From DASUHT01 sp038230835 (lineage in GTDB: Bacteria; Actinomycetota; Thermoleophilia; Gaiellales; JAICJC01): a stretch of DNA of 64,000 nucleotides. Below the pieces are notes generated by a model, which worked only from the letters and a program-made list of their open reading frames with translations, made no database searches and had not been told where the DNA came from. The DNA lies in the NCBI GenBank assembly GCA_038230835.1, contig JBBRMM010000009.1:67161-131160 (forward strand), given 5' to 3'. Positions within the stretch are counted from its first letter, which is position 1. Each line of letters opens with the position of its first letter. The translations under genes were made by a program, and so were the position numbers. Positions 27,701-37,592 of this stretch are shown here, piece by piece.

Positions 27701-28816
27701 GTGGCCAAGCGTGACTACTACGAGATTCTCGGCGTCCCCCGCGAGGCGGGGGACGCCGACATCAAGAAGGCGTTCCGCCGGCTGGCACGCGAGCTGCACC
27801 CGGACGTGAACCCGGCTCCCGAGGCCGCCGATGCGTTCCGCGAGGCGGCCGAGGCGTACGAGGTGCTGAACGATCCGGCCACCCGCGCGCGCTATGACCG
27901 TTTCGGCCACGAGGGCGTTGCCGGCACCCAGTTCCACACCGAGCAGTTCATGGACTTCGGGTCGCTGTCCGACCTGTTGGGCGCGTTTTTCGGCGACGAC
28001 GTGTTCGGTGGCGGCGGACGCCGCCGCCCGGCCCGCGGCGGCGATCAGCAGGCGGTGGTCGAGCTGACCTTCCGGGAGGCGGCCTTCGGCGTCACCCGCA
28101 CGCTCGACATCGAGCTGATCACCTCCTGCGACCATTGCCAGGGGTCGGGAGCCGAGCCGCCCAGCACTCCGCGCACGTGCACGACCTGCTCCGGATCGGG
28201 TCGTGTCCAGCACGTGGCCCAGACGGCCTTCGGCCAGTTCGTGCAGACCGGGGCATGCGCCACCTGTGGCGGCCGCGGCACCCTCATCGACAGCCCGTGC
28301 GGCGTGTGTCGCGGTCGTGGGCGGCGCGCCGAGCAGCGCTCGGTGGAGGCGCAGATCCCGGCCGGCATCGCGGATGGCCAGCGGCTGCGGCTGCCCGGCC
28401 GCGGCCACGAGGGAGGCCCGGGATCGGAGCCCGGCGATCTGTTCCTGTCGGTCGCGGTCGCGGCCGACGCCCGCTTCCAGCGCGACGGCGATGATGTGGT
28501 GTCGGTGCTCGACCTGCCGTTCAGCCAGGCTGCTCTGGGAGCCAGCATCTCCATCGAGACGCTTGACGGGCCGCAGCAGGTCGAGATCAAGCCGGGCGTC
28601 CAAGCCAACGAGATGCTGGTTCTGCGGGGCAAGGGAGTTCCGGTGCTCGGCGGCCGTGGCCGGGGCGACCACCGGGTTGTGGTCAACGTGCTCGTCCCGC
28701 GCAAGCTGAGCGACGAGCAGCGCGAGTTGCTACAGCGCTTCGAGGGCACGGTGACCGAAGCCACCTACGCTGCCGACGACGGCTTCTTCGGCCGGCTGCG
28801 GGCCGCGTTTCGGTGA
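27701..28816 (+). CDS. dnaJ: Chaperone protein DnaJ
   Basis: 371 residues. The J domain has the HPD triplet (ELHPDVN), a short G/F region follows, then four zinc motifs CxxCxGxG (CDHCQGSG, CTTCSGSG, CATCGGRG, CGVCRGRG) and the C-terminal substrate domains. It stimulates DnaK ATPase and delivers unfolded clients. The GTG at 27701 is preferred to ATG 27692 because AKRDYYEILG begins there and TAGAAT (27688-27693) stands 7 bases upstream. The stop overlaps prmA. Confidence 0.96.
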   Translation: MAKRDYYEILGVPREAGDADIKKAFRRLARELHPDVNPAPEAADAFREAAEAYEVLNDPATRARYDRFGHEGVAGTQFHTEQFMDFGSLSDLLGAFFGDDVFGGGGRRRPARGGDQQAVVELTFREAAFGVTRTLDIELITSCDHCQGSGAEPPSTPRTCTTCSGSGRVQHVAQTAFGQFVQTGACATCGGRGTLIDSPCGVCRGRGRRAEQRSVEAQIPAGIADGQRLRLPGRGHEGGPGSEPGDLFLSVAVAADARFQRDGDDVVSVLDLPFSQAALGASISIETLDGPQQVEIKPGVQANEMLVLRGKGVPVLGGRGRGDHRVVVNVLVPRKLSDEQRELLQRFEGTVTEATYAADDGFFGRLRAAFR

Positions 28817-29538
28817 GCGCGCCGGTTGTGCGGCGCTACACGCTGCGGGTCCCCGCCGAGCGTGCCGAGGAGGCGCTCATGCGGATGCTCGAGCTGTTTC
28901 CGGACGGTGTCGAGGAGGAGGCGGACGGCTCGCAGGTGGTCCTGCACGGATACGGCGATCGGGCGCCCGCCGGCGATCTCGAGGAGACGTCGGTCGCCGC
29001 GGGCTGGGCGGACGCGTGGCGGGAGTTTCATCGCCCGGTTCGCGTCGGCCGGTTGTGGGTCGGGCCGCCATGGTACGACCCCGAACCGATCGCGGTCGTG
29101 ATCGATCCGGGCCGCGCGTTCGGGACCGGCGCGCACGCGTCGACACGAGCTGCGCTCGAACTGCTGCAGCGGCTGCCCCCTTCGCCCATGCTCGACCTTG
29201 GTTGCGGATCGGGGGTGCTGTCGATCGCAGCGATGCGGCTGGGATTCGGTCCGGTGCGTGCGTTCGACCGCGATCCGCTGGCCGTCGGCGCCACCACCGA
29301 CAACGCGGCCGTCAACCACGTGTCGGTGGACGTTTCGGTGGCCGACGTGCTGTGCGACCCGCTGCCGAGCGCTCCGCTGTGGCTGGCCAACCTCCAGCTC
29401 GACCTGCTCGAACCGCTGCTTCGGCGTGACGACCTGCCGCCGACACTGGTCGCTTCAGGGCTGCTGGCGTCGCAGACGCTCGGAGGCCGTGAGCGGGTCG
29501 AGCTCGACGGCTGGGCCGCCGAGGTGCTGCGCCGGTGA
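28813..29538 (+). CDS. prmA: Ribosomal protein L11 methyltransferase-like protein
   Basis: 241 residues, shorter than the roughly 290 of Escherichia coli PrmA because the N-terminal substrate domain is abridged. The SAM site is MLDLGCGSGVLSIAA, followed by FDRDPLAVGAT and ANLQLDLLEPLL in the place of the family motif. FGTGAHASTRAALELL is the typical pre-motif. PrmA trimethylates L11 in bacteria. The position dnaJ-prmA-rsmE is widely conserved and supports the assignment. Confidence 0.88.
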   Translation: MSAPVVRRYTLRVPAERAEEALMRMLELFPDGVEEEADGSQVVLHGYGDRAPAGDLEETSVAAGWADAWREFHRPVRVGRLWVGPPWYDPEPIAVVIDPGRAFGTGAHASTRAALELLQRLPPSPMLDLGCGSGVLSIAAMRLGFGPVRAFDRDPLAVGATTDNAAVNHVSVDVSVADVLCDPLPSAPLWLANLQLDLLEPLLRRDDLPPTLVASGLLASQTLGGRERVELDGWAAEVLRR

Positions 29539-30221
29539 CCCGGCATACCTACCGCTTCTTCGCCGGGTCGGTCGACGGAGGCATCGCCCGGCTCTCGGCG
29601 GCCGATCGCCGTCACCTCGAGCGGGTGCTGCGCATGCAGGTCGGCGATACTTGCGAGGTGGCCGCCGGCGGCCGCGTATGGAGTGCGCGGGTAACCGCCG
29701 GGGGCCTCGAACTGGAGCAGGAGGTGGACCAGGTGTCCCAGGCCCCGACGGTGACGGTGTGGATCGCTCAGCCGGGCGCACGCTCGGACGAGGCGGTGGA
29801 GAAGCTGACCGAGCTCGGCGTTGCCCGCATCGGTGCGCTGCGCTGCGACCTCTTGAAGGGCAGTTTCACTCCCGCTCGGCTCGCTCGCTGGGCTCGCGTC
29901 GCCGAGGCGGCCGCCAAGCAGTCGAAGCAGGCCAGGATCCCCGACATATTGGGGGTATCGTCGTTCGCCGACGTGCTGACGCCCGAGGCCGTCGTGCTCA
30001 GCCACGAGGGCGCGTCTGGTGGGCTCTCCGACCGGATCGTCGGCCGCCGTGCGGCCACGCTGCTGATCGGTCCCGAGCCGGGTTTCTCGGAAGCCGAGCT
30101 GGCGCTGGCGCGGGAGCGTGGCGTGGCGGTGGCGACCTTCGGCCCGGTCGTGCTGCGCACCGAGACGGCGGCCATCGTGGCGGCTGCGCTGGCCTTGCGC
30201 GAGATGGGGTTTCTGGGATGA
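29535..30221 (+). CDS. rsmE: 16S rRNA m3U1498 methyltransferase RsmE
   Basis: 228 residues. A PUA-like N-terminal domain (about 1-70, HLERVLRMQVGD) precedes a SPOUT knot with LIGPEPGFSEAELALA and VLRTETAAIVAAAL, both typical of RsmE. The K/Q patch AAKQSKQARIP is present. It methylates U1498 of 16S rRNA in assembled 30S subunits. It is coupled by 4-base overlaps to prmA and mtaB. Confidence 0.95.
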   Translation: MTRHTYRFFAGSVDGGIARLSAADRRHLERVLRMQVGDTCEVAAGGRVWSARVTAGGLELEQEVDQVSQAPTVTVWIAQPGARSDEAVEKLTELGVARIGALRCDLLKGSFTPARLARWARVAEAAAKQSKQARIPDILGVSSFADVLTPEAVVLSHEGASGGLSDRIVGRRAATLLIGPEPGFSEAELALARERGVAVATFGPVVLRTETAAIVAAALALREMGFLG

Positions 30222-31414
30222 GCGGTGGGGCGCAAGACGGGCTCACCTTCGCCACCGAGTTTCTGGGGTGCAAGGTCGCCCTGGCTGACTCGCAGGCGAT
30301 CCGCGAGCGGCTTGTGGCCACCGGGCACCACGACGCAGGCGAGCATGCCCAGGTGCGCGTCGTGACCACCTGCTGTGTCACCTCCGAGGCGGTGGCCAAG
30401 TCGCGCAAGGCGGTGCGTCGCGCCGCTCGCCGCGCCGAGCGGGTGTACGTCACCGGCTGCGCTGCGAACCTCGACGGGGCCGGTCTGGACGGGCTTGCGG
30501 CGAACGTCACGGTGGTTCGCGGGCGGGCCGAGCAGGTGCCGGAGTTGGTTGCGGGATGGGTCGGCCGGCTGGGCTGCGCAGGCGGTCCGGCGCCCGGTTT
30601 CGTGCGCACGCGGGCCTACGTGAAGGTGCAGGACGGGTGCTCGTTCGGGTGCAGCTACTGCGTGATCCCGGCGGTGCGCGGGCCGAGCCGCAGCCGATCG
30701 GCGGACGCCGTGCTGGGGGAGATCCGGCGGCGGGCCGAGCAGGGCCATCGCGAGGTGGTGCTGACCGGGATCAACCTGGGCTGCTTCCGAGACGGCGCGG
30801 CCGGCATGCGGCTGGCCGATCTGATGTTGGCCGCCGCCGATGTGCCGCGGATCGAACGGGTCAGGCTGTCGTCGATCGAGGTCAACCATCTCACCCGCTC
30901 GGTGATCGGCGCGCTTGCCCATCCACGGGTCGCCGCCCATCTGCACGTGCCCATCCAGTCCGGGGACGACGACGTGCTGCGCGCGATGCGACGTCGCTAT
31001 ACCCGCACCGGCTTCCTCGAGGCGATGGCCCGGGTGCGGGCGGCAGCGCCCGAGGTCAACCTGACCAGCGACGTCATCGTCGGCCATCCGGCCGAGGACG
31101 AGGCGGCGTTCGAGCGCACGCTGGAGGCGGTGCGCGAGGCCGGGTTCGGCAAGGTGCACGTGTTCCCGTACTCACCGCGTCCGGACACGCTCGATGCGGG
31201 CCGTGACCCGGTCTCGCCGAGCGTCAAGGCGGACCGGTCTGCCCGGCTGCGTGCGCTCTCCGACCGGCAGGCACGGGCGCACCGGCGCTCGCTCGCGGGC
31301 ACAGTCCAACGCGTACTGGTGGAGACCGCCGAGGGGCGTGGGTACAGCGAGGATTACACTCCGCTGCTCGCCCCCGGCGGTCGGGTCGGCGACCTGGTGG
31401 AGGTGGTGGCGTGA
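30218..31414 (+). CDS. mtaB: tRNA t6A37 methylthiotransferase (MtaB-like)
   Basis: 398 residues. The N-terminal UPF0004 domain keeps its three cluster Cys (LGCKVALADSQ, TTCCVTS, VTGCAANL). The radical SAM motif is CSFGCSYC, followed by TGINLGCF and HVPIQSGDDDVLRAMRRRY. A short TRAM region ends the protein. MtaB adds a methylthio group to t6A at position 37 of ANN-decoding tRNAs. The MtaB type rather than MiaB is inferred from the TGINLG motif and the position after rsmE. Confidence 0.92.
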   Translation: MSGGAQDGLTFATEFLGCKVALADSQAIRERLVATGHHDAGEHAQVRVVTTCCVTSEAVAKSRKAVRRAARRAERVYVTGCAANLDGAGLDGLAANVTVVRGRAEQVPELVAGWVGRLGCAGGPAPGFVRTRAYVKVQDGCSFGCSYCVIPAVRGPSRSRSADAVLGEIRRRAEQGHREVVLTGINLGCFRDGAAGMRLADLMLAAADVPRIERVRLSSIEVNHLTRSVIGALAHPRVAAHLHVPIQSGDDDVLRAMRRRYTRTGFLEAMARVRAAAPEVNLTSDVIVGHPAEDEAAFERTLEAVREAGFGKVHVFPYSPRPDTLDAGRDPVSPSVKADRSARLRALSDRQARAHRRSLAGTVQRVLVETAEGRGYSEDYTPLLAPGGRVGDLVEVVA

Positions 31415-31854
31415 TCGAGCGAATCCAAAATGAGGTCACGCTGGCGCTTCGCTCCGGCGACAAGCAGCGCACGAACGCGCTCCGGTTGCTGCTCTCCGCT
31501 CTGCAGAAGGCGGCCAAGGATCGTCCCGCCGGCGCGTTCGGCGACGACGACGCGCTGGCCGTGCTGCGGCGGGAGCGAAAGCAGCGGCTGGAGGCGGCCG
31601 AGGCCTACCGGGCCGTCGGACAGGACGAGCGGGTGGCGGCCGAAGAGGCCGACCTGCCGGTGATCGACGAGTTCCTTCCGGCGCCGTTGAGCGACGCCGA
31701 GTTAGCCGAGATCGTGGACGCCGCGATCGCAGAGGCGGGTGCCACGACCATGCGCGAGATGGGCGCCGTGATGAAACTCGTGACCGCGCGCTCGGGCGGC
31801 CGCGCCGACGGGCGCGCCGCCTCGGAGCTCGTCCGCGCCCGCCTGGGCGCGTGA
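31411..31854 (+). CDS. GatB/YqeY domain protein
   Basis: 147 residues. It carries the helical YqeY/GatB-tail fold: SGDKQRTNALRLLLSALQKA, EADLPVIDEFLPAPLSDAEL and MGAVMKLVTARSGGRADGR. The domain binds tRNA in GatB, but stand-alone YqeY has no proven role. It is coupled to mtaB and the next GNAT gene by GTGA overlaps, a common neighbourhood in Gram-positives. Confidence 0.93.
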   Translation: MIERIQNEVTLALRSGDKQRTNALRLLLSALQKAAKDRPAGAFGDDDALAVLRRERKQRLEAAEAYRAVGQDERVAAEEADLPVIDEFLPAPLSDAELAEIVDAAIAEAGATTMREMGAVMKLVTARSGGRADGRAASELVRARLGA

Positions 31855-32687
31855 GGCGCGCCCGGAGCGTCGACGCCGCCGCCGAGTTCCTGCGGCTGAC
31901 CGACGGGTTGACGGCGGGCGATCCACAGCTGACGCTGTTTCGCAGCATCACATCGCGGTTGGCGGTCGATCCGGTCGCGTATCCCGGGCATCGGTTGTGG
32001 GTTGTGGAGGACGGCGGCGGCCCGGTGGCCGCGGCGCTGCGCACACCCCCGTTTCACCTGTTGCTGGCCGGGGCCGGCTCGGCTATGGAGGAGCTGGCCC
32101 GCGAGCTGCGGGCCGGTGGAGTGGAGGTGCCAGGGGTGAACGGTCCTCTCGGCCCGGCCGAGCGGTTCGCGGCCGCCTGGTTGCGTGACGGTGGCAGCGC
32201 CGAGGTGCGGATGCGCCTTCGCCTGCACCGCCTGGATCGGCTCGAACCGGTGCCGGAGGCGCCCGGAACGATGCGGCCGATCACACCCGACGAGCATGAG
32301 CTGTTGGCCGGCTGGCTGGCGGCGTTCGCTGTCGAGGTCGGGTTGCAGGGCGGGCCGGATGCGCTCGCCCGGACGCTGCGTGAGCGGGCCGACCGGCCGC
32401 TCGGGCTGATGGTGTGGGACGACGGCGGCAGGCCCGTGTCGCTCGCCGGCTCCGACACGTCGGTTCCCGGGTGGGCACGGGTGGGGCCGGTGTACACGCC
32501 GCCCGAGCTTCGCCGCCGCGGGTACGCCACCGCCCTCGTGGCGGCGCTCACTGCCGCGCTCATGGAGGCCGGCGCCGAGCTCTGCCTGCTGTACACCGAC
32601 GCGGCCAACCCGACCTCCAACGCGGTCTACCGGCGGATCGGATATCAGCCCGCCGGCGACGCTGTCGAGCTCGACTTCCGACAGTAG
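31851..32687 (+). CDS. GNAT acetyltransferase
   Basis: 278 residues. The N-terminal half is a degenerate GNAT-like region with no clear motif and the C-terminal half carries the acetyl-CoA loop PPELRRRGYATALVAALT and the LLYTDAANPTSNAVYRRIGY strand-helix. The pattern is that of the FR47-like or tandem GNAT group. The substrate is unknown. It starts in the yqeY stop, 11 bases before phoH. Confidence 0.85.
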   Translation: MRRARSVDAAAEFLRLTDGLTAGDPQLTLFRSITSRLAVDPVAYPGHRLWVVEDGGGPVAAALRTPPFHLLLAGAGSAMEELARELRAGGVEVPGVNGPLGPAERFAAAWLRDGGSAEVRMRLRLHRLDRLEPVPEAPGTMRPITPDEHELLAGWLAAFAVEVGLQGGPDALARTLRERADRPLGLMVWDDGGRPVSLAGSDTSVPGWARVGPVYTPPELRRRGYATALVAALTAALMEAGAELCLLYTDAANPTSNAVYRRIGYQPAGDAVELDFRQ

Positions 32688-32698
32688 ACTCCCGGCAC

Positions 32699-33657
<959 letters not shown>

Positions 33658-33661
<4 letters not shown>

Positions 33662-34086
33662 CGCTGGACGTGGAGGTCTCCAACCGCTCCGGCTGGCGAG
33701 TCGATCCTGCCGCGGCCGCGGAGGTGCTGCGCTCGGCGTTGCGGGCGGAGGGCGTGGACGGCGGGGACGTCGGCCTGGTCGTGGTCGATCCGCTTGAGAT
33801 GGCGGCGTTGAATGCCGATCATCGTGGCAAGCATGAACCGACCGATGTGCTGTCCTTTCCGATCGACGGGCGTGAGCCGGTGGGCGCCGGGGTGCCCCGC
33901 CAGCTCGGCGACGTCGTGGTCTGCCCGGCCGTCGCAGCCGGCGCCGGGACGCCGCTCTCGGTGCTGCTCGTGCACGGGGCCCTCCACCTGGTCGGCTGGG
34001 ACCACGAGACCGACCACGGCGAGATGCTGGCGCGGCAGGCGGAACTGACGGCGACGGTGGCACACGTTGACGCGACGCCTGAGTAG
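33658..34086 (+). CDS. ybeY: Endoribonuclease YbeY
   Basis: 142 residues. The zinc site is HGALHLVGWDHETDH, preceded by NADHRGKHEPTDVLSFP. YbeY takes part in 16S rRNA 3' maturation and ribosome quality control. It starts with GTG in the phoH stop. Its 3' end overlaps the next gene by 20 bases if that one starts at TTG 34067. Confidence 0.95.
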
Positions 34087-34852
34087 CGGCGAGGAGGCCC
34101 GCCGCGCGGCTCGCCGCACGGCGCCCTTCAGTGCCGCCCAGCGCGATGCGACGGGGCTGGTGAACAGCTTCAACTACGCCTTCGAGGGTGTTATCCACGT
34201 CGTCCGCACGCAGCGCAACATGCGGGTGCACTTCCTGGCGGCGATCGGCGTGCTCCCCCTGGCGGTGGCGCTGGGGGCGAGCCGGTTCGAGGTGCTGGCG
34301 CTGCTGGTCTCGATCTCCTTCGTACTGATCGCAGAGATGGTGAACACGGCCTTGGAGATGGCCATCGATGTCGCCACCACGGCGTATCACCCGCTCGCCA
34401 AGGCGGCCAAGGACATCGCGGCCGGAGCGGTGCTGGTGGCCGCGGCAAACGCGCTCTTCGTGGGCTACCTGGTGTTCGCGAACAGGCTTCGGCACCCCAC
34501 CCAGCGCGCCATCAACAGCGTGCGTCACTCGCCCGTCCACATCACGGTGATCGCGGTTGCGATTGTGATCATGCTGGTGATCGCCACCAAGGCCTACTTC
34601 GGCCAGGGCACGCCGCTGCGCGGCGGGCTGCCTTCGGGGCACGCCGCGGTGGCCTTCGGTGGCTGGGCCGCGATCACGTTTGTCACCCAGACCTACGAGA
34701 ACCAGGTGCTGGTGTCGACGCTGGTGTTCGTGATGGCCCTCCTGGTCGCCCAGACGCGGGTCGAGGCCGGTGTCCACACGACACTCGAGGTCGTGTACGG
34801 CGGGGTGCTCGGTGCGCTGGTCACGGCCGCGGTGTTCCAGGCGTTTCACTGA
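34067..34852 (+). CDS. DgkA-type lipid kinase fused to a PAP2 phosphatase
   Basis: 261 residues. Residues about 30-135 are a DgkA/undecaprenol-kinase domain (NSFNYAFEGVIHVVRTQRNMRVHF, EMVNTALEMAIDVAT, KAAKDIAAGAVLVAA) with three membrane helices. Residues about 165-261 are a PAP2 domain with SGHAAVAFGGWA and TRVEAGVHTTLEV, the second and third phosphatase motifs. Each activity would oppose the other on membrane lipids such as undecaprenol. The start (TTG 34067) overlaps ybeY; a later start is possible. It sits in the normal dgkA slot between ybeY and cdd/era. Confidence 0.88.
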   Translation: MTRRLSSGEEARRAARRTAPFSAAQRDATGLVNSFNYAFEGVIHVVRTQRNMRVHFLAAIGVLPLAVALGASRFEVLALLVSISFVLIAEMVNTALEMAIDVATTAYHPLAKAAKDIAAGAVLVAAANALFVGYLVFANRLRHPTQRAINSVRHSPVHITVIAVAIVIMLVIATKAYFGQGTPLRGGLPSGHAAVAFGGWAAITFVTQTYENQVLVSTLVFVMALLVAQTRVEAGVHTTLEVVYGGVLGALVTAAVFQAFH

Positions 34853-34866
34853 CAAAGGCGGATCGG

Positions 34867-35304
34867 ATGATCGAGTGGGAGATCCGAGCACTGGCGCCGG
34901 ACGAGGTCGACCGGGTGGGCGCCGCGCTCGGGCTGGCTCGGCTCGACCAGGGCGACGGGCTCTATCTGGTGGCGTGGGAGCGCGACGAGCCGGCCGGCCA
35001 CGCGCACCTGGCGCTCACCGACCCGCCCGAGTTGCAGGATGTCGAGGTACGACCGGATTTCCGCCGCCGAGGCGTGGCGTCGTCGCTCACGGCGGCCGTC
35101 GAGGCCGAGGCGCGGGCGCGCGGGCTCGGGACGCTGCGGGTGACTGTGAGCGTCGACAACCAACCGGCGCAGGCTCTGTACCGCAGGCTCGGCTACCGCG
35201 ATTGCGGCGTGCCACCCCGGCGGGTGCAGGGAACGATTCAGATTCGCACCGGGCCGCTGGAGGTCGACGACACGCTCCTGACATGGGAGAAGGGGCTCCT
35301 CTGA
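34867..35304 (+). CDS. GNAT acetyltransferase
   Basis: 145 residues, one GNAT fold. Strand 4 and the acetyl-CoA loop read LQDVEVRPDFRRRGVASSLTAAVEAEA, and the C-terminal segment is VSVDNQPAQALYRRLGY. The short length and RimI-like pattern suggest acetylation of a protein N-terminus or a small amine; the substrate is unknown. It starts 14 bases after the lipid enzyme gene with AAAGGCGGA as a weak ribosome site. Confidence 0.9.
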   Translation: MIEWEIRALAPDEVDRVGAALGLARLDQGDGLYLVAWERDEPAGHAHLALTDPPELQDVEVRPDFRRRGVASSLTAAVEAEARARGLGTLRVTVSVDNQPAQALYRRLGYRDCGVPPRRVQGTIQIRTGPLEVDDTLLTWEKGLL

Positions 35305-35377
35305 CCCAGCGGTTGTGACGCTTTCGTGACGGGTCGGGTGTGGTTCCGTGACCCGCCGGCCCATACGGTGGGTGAGC

Positions 35378-36502
35378 ATGCCCGAACCCGCTTCCACGAC
35401 CTCCGAGGTCATCGCCGACCGCTATCTGACCAGCCCGGCCGCGCTCCGCGCGCGGCCGTACGGGCCGGTCGATGCGCTGGACACCCATTCCGGGCGGGCC
35501 GCCCAGGTGCGGATCGTGTTCGCCGACGGCGGCTGGGGGGAGGCCGAGCTCTCCGACGCGGTCGCCCGCTGGTGTGCGATCGGGGCCAGCGGTGTCTGCG
35601 GCGTGCTCGACTTCGGACGTCACCACGACCGGTGGTTTCTGGTTCTGCCGCCGACTCTCGGCATGCCGGTCGAGCGCTGGCGGAGTGTCCGTAGGCCCGG
35701 GCTCTCCGATGCAGCTCGGCTGGTGCTGGGGTTCGGGCGACTGGTGGAGTCGGTCGCGGCGGCTGGATTCGGTGTCGGGGTCGCGCAGCCGGGCGATTTT
35801 GCCGTCGGTCCCGGCCCGACCACCTTTCTCGAGCATCCGTTGATCGGCGCGCCGGGCACGGCCACCCCGATCGATCGTCGCGCCCAGGGCCAGGCACTGC
35901 TGGCCCAGCTGTTCGACTGTGTGGCCCCGGACGGGCCTGCACCCGCCGAGCTGGGTGGGTGGACGGCGCGCGCGGCGGCGGCTGGTTTCGGGTCGTTGGG
36001 TGAGTGTCTGGACGAGCTCGAGCGGGTGTCCGTATCGCTGGTGGCGACTCGGTCGGCCGACCACGAGCCGGCGGGTGTGGGATCGGTGTTCGATTCGCAG
36101 ATCGACCTGCGTCTGCCCGCTTCGCGACGCGGGCTGTGGCTGGGTCGGGTGCGGGCGTCGGTGGTGGTGGTGCTGCTGGTGCTGACCGCCCTCGTGTGGT
36201 TCGGGCGTGTCGCCCACGGTCAGCCGGCTGCACCGGCGTCAAATCGAGCATCGACGCCGGCGACGCACACGGTTCCCGCCGCCTCGGGCCAACGGCCGGT
36301 CCCCGGATCCCCCCGTCACGTCAAGCGGCATCGCACCGCGCGTCCGCGCCGGGTGTCCCGCCACCGGCGGTCGCATGAGGCGCCAGCCGCGCCCGCCCCA
36401 TCGACACCCGCGCAGACGCCGTCGCCGCCGTCCTCACAGCCGGCCTCTGACGGCGCGACGTCGCTGCCTCGACCGGGGGGCACCGTACTGCCTCCGGCAT
36501 AG
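35378..36502 (+). CDS. Single-pass membrane protein with a degenerate protein-kinase-like domain
   Basis: 374 residues. The first 240 residues follow the order of a protein kinase (EVIADRYL start, a beta-rich lobe, HDRWFLVLPPTLGMPVERW, then LVLGFGRLVESVAAAGFGVGVAQPGDFAVG and LIGAPGTATPIDRRAQGQALLAQLF), yet the nucleotide Lys, the HRD and the DFG residues are not recognisable. One membrane helix (about 265-285) leads to an extracellular tail of about 85 residues rich in Pro, Ser, Ala and Arg. TACGGT 8 bases before the ATG suggests a leaderless unit. A pseudokinase reading is inference. Confidence 0.65.
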   Translation: MPEPASTTSEVIADRYLTSPAALRARPYGPVDALDTHSGRAAQVRIVFADGGWGEAELSDAVARWCAIGASGVCGVLDFGRHHDRWFLVLPPTLGMPVERWRSVRRPGLSDAARLVLGFGRLVESVAAAGFGVGVAQPGDFAVGPGPTTFLEHPLIGAPGTATPIDRRAQGQALLAQLFDCVAPDGPAPAELGGWTARAAAAGFGSLGECLDELERVSVSLVATRSADHEPAGVGSVFDSQIDLRLPASRRGLWLGRVRASVVVVLLVLTALVWFGRVAHGQPAAPASNRASTPATHTVPAASGQRPVPGSPRHVKRHRTARPRRVSRHRRSHEAPAAPAPSTPAQTPSPPSSQPASDGATSLPRPGGTVLPPA

Positions 36503-36528
36503 GCGCCGTCCGGGCCGCGCCCGCTGGA

Positions 36529-37077
36529 TCAGACGCTGAGCGTTCCGCGTCGGAGGCGCTCGTTGATTGCATCCACCGTCTCCGCGGCGGTCTGCGAGCC
36601 GTTGTCGATCACGTGGCGTTCGAGAGCGTCGTCGTGATCGGCGAAGTCGTGCCAGAGTTGCGCGATCACGTCCGGGTCGCTCAGGCGGGTGCGTTCACGG
36701 CTCCTCGCTCGTGCCACCGCGACATTCAGCGGAGGTCGCAGGATCACATACGCGGTCTCTGCCACGGCCGTCGAGAGCGATCGTCGCAGGGGCTGAAGAA
36801 ACCACCGCGGGCTGATGATCCCATCGATCACGGTGAAGTATCCGGCGCACGCATAGCCGGTGGCGGCTGCCCCGACAACTGTCATCACCGCAGTGTTCTG
36901 CTGGTGTGCCTCCGTCCTCCACGGCTCGACATATCCGCTGATGATGAACTGGAAGAAGCGGTCCGACTCCAGGTGGACACCGTGGCCCCGCTCGGCGGCC
37001 AGCAGCCTGGCCACCGTCGTCTTGCCTGATCCCGGCGGCCCGGTCACGATCAACACACCCTCAGGAGTTCGCGCCAT
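36529..37077 (-). CDS. P-loop kinase-like ATPase
   Basis: 182 residues. Walker A is VTGPPGSGKTTVA near the N-terminus, with HLESDRFF as a substrate-side Asp and ARARSRERTRLSD as a lid. The fold is that of the small-molecule kinase/AAA_33 group, which includes chloramphenicol phosphotransferase-like and gluconate/shikimate kinase-like enzymes. The substrate is not identifiable. It is divergent from cdd with 125 bases between. Confidence 0.82.
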   Translation of the reverse strand: MARTPEGVLIVTGPPGSGKTTVARLLAAERGHGVHLESDRFFQFIISGYVEPWRTEAHQQNTAVMTVVGAAATGYACAGYFTVIDGIISPRWFLQPLRRSLSTAVAETAYVILRPPLNVAVARARSRERTRLSDPDVIAQLWHDFADHDDALERHVIDNGSQTAAETVDAINERLRRGTLSV

Positions 37078-37202
37078 CTCAGACGATCCGGCCGACGTCG
37101 GCGAACCTTCCGACAATGCGAGGGGCGGCCACCCGGTAAGCGTACGGGCGGCACCGGACACGGGCCGACCGAGCGCGTTTCGGTCCGGGCTACGCTCCGA
37201 GC

Positions 37203-37592
37203 GTGCGTCCACCCTCACCAGACGAGCGCGACCTGTACGAGCGGGCCCGCTCGGCGGCCGGCAACGCCCACGCCCCGTACTCGGGGTTCGCGGTCGGCGC
37301 GGCGCTGCGCGTCGCCGGTGGTGAGGTGGTGCAGGGTGCCAACGTCGAGAACGCCTCGTACGGGCTCACGTGCTGCGCCGAGCGGACCGCGGTCTTCACG
37401 GCGGTGGCGTCCGGCCACACTCGATTCGAGGCGATCGCCGTCCACGCGGAGGCCGATTCGGCGGCGCCGTGCGGTGCTTGCCGGCAGGTGCTGGCCGAGT
37501 TCGCGCCCGACCTGACGGTCATCTTCCGCCGTCAGGGCGAGCTGGTTGCGGCGGACATGTCAGAGCTCCTGCCCGAGCGATTCCAGCTGTGA
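37203..37592 (+). CDS. cdd: Cytidine deaminase
   Basis: 129 residues, the homotetrameric type. The zinc site is CAERTAVF with the catalytic Glu, plus PCGACRQVL; substrate motif NVENASYG. It deaminates cytidine and deoxycytidine for pyrimidine salvage. GTG 37203 follows TACGCT (37191-37196) by 6 bases. The stop overlaps era. With deoC downstream this forms a nucleoside-salvage neighbourhood. Confidence 0.95.
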   Translation: MRPPSPDERDLYERARSAAGNAHAPYSGFAVGAALRVAGGEVVQGANVENASYGLTCCAERTAVFTAVASGHTRFEAIAVHAEADSAAPCGACRQVLAEFAPDLTVIFRRQGELVAADMSELLPERFQL

